A stretch of 64,000 nucleotides of DNA, taken from assembly GCA_028554755.1 (NCBI GenBank), contig JAPTOF010000024.1:7117001-7181000 (forward strand). The letters are read 5' to 3'. The number at the start of each line of letters is the position of its first letter. The first letter of the stretch is position 1. The translations under genes and the position numbers were made by a program. The notes beneath the pieces were generated by a model that was not told the DNA's origin, searched no databases, and saw only the letters and a list, made by a program, of their open reading frames with translations. Source of the stretch: Cordia subcordata. Its lineage: Eukaryota; Streptophyta; Magnoliopsida; Boraginales; Cordiaceae. This document shows positions 59,960-64,000 of the stretch, piece by piece.

Positions 59960-60574
59960 TGAACTTTGTGGATGGTTTTTAAGCGACATTTGTGTTTGTA
60001 TGATAGTTGTTACCCTTATGGTTTCTACATGTCACGTGTCATATTTCGGTAAACAATTTGTGTGAAGATTGTTATGGTTTCAAGATGTCATTTGTTGTAT
60101 TTTGGTGAACAATTTGTCTGATGGTTGTATTTTGAAGACAATGAAATGGAATGGCTTTGTTGGGTTTAAGTGCCTTGAAAAATTATTCATGTTGTGAAAT
60201 TTAAGTACCATGTTCTACGTAGTTAATTGGCTATAATCAGAAGGGGAATTATTAAAACCCAATCGAGTAATACCAATGAGCAAAAACAATAGCAATTAAG
60301 TACACAAAAATACTACAAAATTAGTAAATCCATCTTATATTATACCAAAATGATTGTGTATAACAATCTTGATGAATTGGTCTTTATACAAGACCAAGAA
60401 AGAGATTAGTTACCACAAAAAGATATACCCAAGAAATCTTCAAGCCAACATTACAACAAAAAGTTAAGTTACTTAGCTACAATACATGCAACTTTCACAT
60501 ACACAAATACTGCCACTATATCAGCATTACAACTTCATTTCACTTTATTGCTTTCTAATGCTAGAATCAACAAC
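59960..60574. other. Spacer between the two convergent MULE genes
   Basis: This is non-coding AT-rich sequence after the transposase stop and before the end of the GRF ORF. It presumably holds both 3' untranslated ends. No further gene is seen. Confidence 0.55.
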
Positions 60575-60877
60575 TCAAGTGAAGCAAAAAAAACACCAAA
60601 AAAAATGAAGAAAAATGCCAAAAAAAAAAACAGCTTCCAAACTCTGCGCACACTTCTTTAGTTTTGCAATTTTAGCATATTTACAATCCATGGACCTGGA
60701 CAAACCAGGTATTACCTTCTTGCTACAGTTGTACATGGGAGGATCAACCCACTCAAAAAAGCCACATCCATCAGGCTCTCCATACCTCTCACATTCAAGA
60801 AATCTTCTGCTAGGGTTGAAATCAGGCCAAGAAGTTTTGTGTTTTGAAGGTTTGTTGCAAAAATAATGGCTCGCCAT
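60575..60877 (-). CDS. GRF-type zinc-finger protein within the MULE
   Basis: An intact 100-residue frame from ATG 60877 (minus). It begins MASHYFCNKPSKHKTSWPDF and continues NPSRRFLECERYGEPDGCGF and FEWVDPPM, the core of a zf-GRF domain (Arg-Phe, then Cys, Gly-Cys-Gly-Phe-Phe-x-Trp-x-Asp). The first metal-binding pair is reduced: one Cys, with Asn-Lys where a Cys-Gly is usual. After a basic KYAKIAKLKK segment the C-terminus is strongly hydrophobic (VFFFGIFLHFFWCFF), a possible membrane helix. GRF domains bind nucleic acid in some nucleases and helicases. Role in the MULE is unknown. It lies inside the TIRs, convergent with the transposase, so it moves with the element. Expression not shown. 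Confidence 0.65.
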   Translation of the reverse strand: MASHYFCNKPSKHKTSWPDFNPSRRFLECERYGEPDGCGFFEWVDPPMYNCSKKVIPGLSRSMDCKYAKIAKLKKCAQSLEAVFFFGIFLHFFWCFFCFT

Positions 60878-61060
60878 GTTGCAACAATAACTAAAATCAA
60901 TTAAGATAAAAAAGGATTAGGGTTAGGGCTTTTGATTAGAGAAGAAATCTGAATTGGGGGTTAAATATGGGTTGGGGGGTTATTTTTCTCTTTGAAAAAT
61001 AGTGTGACGTAACTACCCTTCGAAAACGACTTGAGATGCCAAATTTGCACTTTTTAAAAT

Positions 61061-61240
61061 GGTGATTTTACAAGGCTCGTGCTTTTCACGTGACTTAAAC
61101 GTTAAAATTCTGACGGATTTTGCTAAAAAGACTAATAATGTCTCACTTACCAAAGTTTAGGGACTAAAAAGTCTATTTTGAAAGTCGAGGAACTAAAATG
61201 CGACAAAAGTAATAGTCGAGGGACTATAGAAGGAATAAAC
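61061..61240. repeat. MULE right terminal inverted repeat
   Basis: This is the reverse complement of 45673-45853 with scattered changes. It ends GGAATAAAC at the TSD. It lies about 180 bp upstream of the GRF ORF start, so the TIR probably supplies that gene's promoter, as TIRs do in MuDR. Confidence 0.92.
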
Positions 61241-61251
61241 CCATGAGAGTA

Positions 61252-61970
61252 CAATGAACCCAAGCAAAATGGTAGCATGAACCCTTTTGATTGTATTGAG
61301 AGAAATATTTACAACGCGAAAGGAAAGAATAAAGAATAAAATTGAAAATGACAAAGAGAATATTTAGTGTAGCCTTTCCTTTCGCTATTATAGAGTATAT
61401 GTAGGATCTTGCTCTTGCATGCATGACTCTTTTGCCTCAAATGTTGTTGCAACCAACTCCTCCAAAGCTGCAAACTAAGCCATGTAATCTTCCAAACTTT
61501 TGGGACGTTGCTTCACACGTACATTACGATTCTCCCTTTCAATACTAGGCTTGATGTCATGTGTATCTTTTATAACACCTGGGCTGCTCTCCTCTTGAAT
61601 CTTTTGAGTTGTGCCAAGCATTACAGTGGCGTTCAGAGTGGAGTGGAATTGGCTTCGGTTAGCTAGGTGGACTTTGTTTTGTTTCGACGCAAGGTAGTTT
61701 CTACCTGTAGAGTCAGGGTGAGGAGGGCTTTCCCCCTTGACACAAGACTAAATTTACCACAATTAATGCAGAAATCACCTAGCTTGATGGTAACCCATGA
61801 ACTTGAATCCGTAAACAAGTGTGGTCTGGCTCCAGTTCCTTGTAAGGTTATCTTTCCATGGTTGGAGGAGGAAGGGTATTTTGTTGATTGCCCATGGTCT
61901 GAGGTTCCAAGCTCGATGTTTAACTTGAGCTGAGCCAAATGTGATTCTTAATGTGTCGAGATCTAACTAG
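61252..61970 (-). pseudogene. Unrecognised coding-like remnants, minus strand
   Basis: The minus strand reads HDIKPSIERENRNVRVKQRP (about 61560-61500). It then gives KSLEDYMA, a stop and FAALEELVATTFEAKES (to about 61430). An upstream frame at 61938-61663 includes WVTIKLGDFCINCGKFSL. Downstream toward the MULE edge is an LTR-leader-like segment (CAATACAATCA). Together with 45321-45661 this looks like an old retroelement, but I cannot name a domain. A decayed host gene is the alternative. Confidence 0.3.
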
Positions 61971-62746
61971 CGAACTTCTTCAGGTTGCCGAAGGCCCCAG
62001 CCTTTGTTGCTAACATATTTGGTTGGCAAAGCAGGGGAGAGCAGTTTTAATGGATGTAGCTTGGACCATCAAGGAAAGTTTTTCTTATTGTTGACAGTTT
62101 TTCAAGTCAAGGTTTGGCTTAAGAGATATAGACCAAAAGCATTTTCCACTTCAAAATTCCCGTAATAAGATGGTGGAGGAAAAGAAAATTAAATGCAGTT
62201 AAAGTGGGTGGGGAGATGAAGTAAAGGATGTTTGGTGGTGGTTGGTTTGATCTTCAAGGTCCTCTTCCCCCCGAATAGTACACCAAGGCATATACCAAGT
62301 CTCACATCAACGATAAATATTGAATGAGCCAAGGATGACTAATTGCGAGGAACACATCATCTTGACGATGTTCTCATTTGCGGATTTTTCTTTTTTTTTT
62401 TTTTTTGAAGTCCAAATCTTTTTCTGAATTTACCAAATGTAGATTGCTGAAACTCAGGAGTTGCAACTGAAGGATCCAACAGATGTAATATTAAACAACT
62501 GTTCTTCTTCCATGGCAAACTATGGAGGACTTCATTCTGTGCCCATGCCGTCGGCCTCTGAACGATCAGTAGTAGTTTTTATATTCCTAGCTGCGGTTAC
62601 ATACACGGTCACACAGCTGAAGAACAAAAGAAATTGCTGATACACCAGGAAAAAAGTCTCTTCTCATTATCTTCTCCTAGCCCTGCTTCTAGAATCATTA
62701 AGATTAACGTTTTACAAAACACAACCAAGCAGCTTTAACACAACGC
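61971..62746. other. Region downstream of the dihydrodipicolinate reductase gene
   Basis: The part next to 62746 is the likely 3' untranslated region of the minus-strand gene. A pure T-run lies at about 62391-62406. No other gene is seen. Confidence 0.5.
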
Positions 62747-63241
62747 TCATCTCATGTTACCCTCTCGCAAGACATCGATCATGTCATAGATTCGTTTGTC
62801 TGCTTTCGATTGTACCTGAAGTCACAATATATAATTTGATGTTCATGAATCGGACTGATGTGAAACATGAAACCTAAACAAAAGCCAGACTACAAGAAGC
62901 AAAAGACGAGAAATCTGCGTAAAGTCATTATTGCAAGGATACTGACAGAAACATAAATACCTTCTTAGCAAGGAAGAGTATAGCATCGACAGCACCTTCT
63001 GCATAGATTGATCTACCACAAACATTGTGCTGAAACTCGAAAGAAACACTGCAAAGCAATAAATTAAAGTGACTTGGCCGCTTGTTAGTAACACTAACAG
63101 TTAATGACAAAAACAAGGGTTGAAATATTACGTCTCATCAGGTGAGGTCAGGTGATACATATGGAATGCATGGCCAGCTAAATGCTCTTCTGGAACACCA
63201 ACCATCTCAACTTGTTGTTTGGGATCTCGTACTAGTTGAAT
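62747..63241 (-). CDS. dapB: Dihydrodipicolinate reductase, last three exons (plastid, lysine synthesis)
   Basis: The enzyme reduces the dihydrodipicolinate-type intermediate to tetrahydrodipicolinate with NAD(P)H in the diaminopimelate route to lysine, in the plastid. Exons (minus): 63241-63132 (110 nt), 63048-62961 (88 nt) and 62815-62747 (69 nt with TGA stop). All junctions are AG|exon|GT, and the phases join without a break. The product reads IQLVRDPKQQVEMVGVPEEH through HAFHMYHLTSPDET, then VSFEFQHNVCGRSIYAEGAV to FLAKK, then VQSKADKRIYDMIDVLREGN and MR. This matches the plant DapB C-terminus as I know it. The N-terminal transit peptide, the NAD(P)H-binding fold and the catalytic segment lie beyond 64000. 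This is the only host gene I can name here. It has no stops or shifts and looks functional. Confidence 0.93.
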
Positions 63242-64000
63242 CTGATACATTTTTTTTTTTTTGGACAGAAAGGTCAGGATGAATGGATTAAGAGTAAAAC
63301 AAGAAGATTGATCCCTACAAAAGCAACAAAAGATAGAAAGGCTAAAACAGAAAAGAAATAAAATTAAGCATAAAGAATAAATGAACTTGGGCATGTATAT
63401 GGTCAAAGTTAGTCGACACTAAGCTCTATCCATCCCCTCTAATCCCATAATGTTCTTCAAAATTGAAAAGTGTCAAACTCTAGAAAAGTGACTGCATGAG
63501 ATAATGGAAGATCACTACTCCATGTCCAAAAACATAGAGGAAGAAAACACATCCAGTGTAAAGTAACACAAATGAGTTCCAAATAATTTGAAAGAGCAGC
63601 TGAAGATTGTGGCAAACACAAAGTGATGTTTCAATATCTTAAGATACACTCATGCCGAAGATGGCTTCATTAGGATTGTTGATTTTCAAACATTACATAA
63701 AATGCTGCAGATCTTAAGAACTACGTGGACATATCTCTCTGTGAATCAAGATAATAATTGCAGAGATTGACAAGAGACCTTGAAGAAGTACATGCTTTTT
63801 CCATTTAAAAAGGAAATTCATGTTACAATCACTTGCAATATGAAATTCTTACAAAACTAGTTAGGCAATAAGTCGATCATACACAATTGAATTTTATTAT
63901 AACTGAGACAATAGTTGACGAGCACTGCAAGCAGCAAAGTGCTAGAAGCTAAAATCAATTAGGATGTGATAAGCTAAATAACCAGCAAAGCGTTTGCAAT
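63242..64000 (-). other. Intron of the dihydrodipicolinate reductase gene (partial)
   Basis: No exon resembling the preceding part of the protein could be read on the minus strand before the window ends, so this is most likely one intron of more than 750 nt. The acceptor CAG lies at 63244-63242 after an A-rich run on the gene strand. Confidence 0.6.

Larger units (their letters stand above)
45673..61240 (+). mobile_element. MuDR-type MULE carrying nested retroelements, TSD (CC)ATGAGAGTA
   Basis: Terminal inverted repeats of about 180 bp lie at 45673-45853 and 61061-61240 (outer ends AGGTTTATTCCTCC and its partner GGTTTATTCCTTC). They are flanked by an identical 9-11-bp direct repeat, CCATGAGAGTA, at 45662-45672 and 61241-61251. 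Long TIRs plus a 9-11-bp duplication are diagnostic of Mutator-like elements. Within are a transposase gene (plus) and a GRF zinc-finger ORF (minus), converging. Without the family B insertion (47780-58107) the element is about 5.24 kb. The right TIR runs up to the start region of the GRF gene. Confidence 0.95.

Noticed and set aside
61663..61938. 91-residue minus-strand frame as a named zinc-finger gene
   Set aside because: The C-x2-C is isolated, the mirror frame is equally long, and no family could be recognised.
62747..63241. Bacterial contamination or organelle origin for the dapB-like exons
   Set aside because: Three exons with correct GT-AG junctions and matching phases, and a plant-type C-terminus, show a nuclear plant gene.

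Overview
This window is plant nuclear DNA. It is AT-rich and nearly free of host genes, and is built mostly of nested transposable elements of angiosperm type. The evidence is Sirevirus-like Ty1/copia elements, Ty3/gypsy fragments, a hAT element, a MuDR-type MULE, a LINE fragment and one intron-containing nuclear gene. Species cannot be told from the sequence; a TE-rich angiosperm is as far as I would go. Most boundaries below come from LTR or TIR ends plus matching target-site duplications (TSDs) read directly in the sequence.

Left part (1-5492): a decayed direct duplication (1-418 and 858-1344), AT-rich filler, and a 1.8-kb LTR-like element ('family A', copy A1) with a perfect 5-bp TSD. Next comes a 16.4-kb Sirevirus-like copia element, SIRE-1 (5493-21849, TSD GAAAG). 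It carries gag, protease, integrase, RT/RNase H and an extra ORF after pol, all broken. A 1.9-kb solo LTR (TSD GAAGA) sits in its pol, and a 4.8-kb hAT element (8-bp TSD GGCATAAG) sits in its 3' LTR. The hAT transposase is broken by one internal stop codon in its main exon.

Middle (21850-36134): degenerate gypsy pieces. These are a gag with a PF04195-type domain split by family A copy A2, an LTR/PBS junction, a pol linker, a retropepsin fragment, a reverse-oriented solo LTR of the SIRE-1 family, and a probable Tekay-like LTR carrying family A copy A3. Then follows a second copia, SIRE-2 (36135-43412). It lost the end of its 5' LTR and its RT/RNase H, and a truncated family A LTR now lies where RT should be.

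Right part (43413-64000): a 5'-truncated LINE fragment, then a 15.6-kb composite that is really a 5.2-kb MULE (45673-61240; about 180-bp TIRs; 9-11-bp TSD). The MULE has a transposase gene and a convergent GRF zinc-finger ORF. A 10.3-kb non-autonomous gypsy element (family B) interrupts the transposase exon. Family B in turn carries a SIRE-2-family solo LTR in its body and family A copy A4 in one LTR; its other LTR preserves the empty site. Only the far right holds a host gene: the last three exons of plastid dihydrodipicolinate reductase (lysine biosynthesis), minus strand.

The least expected signals are non-coding. A 20-nt hairpin with paired base changes is repeated in the LTRs of families A and B. 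GGTCGACC-centred palindromes recur in several unrelated LTR families, and also just upstream of the post-pol ORF of SIRE-1.
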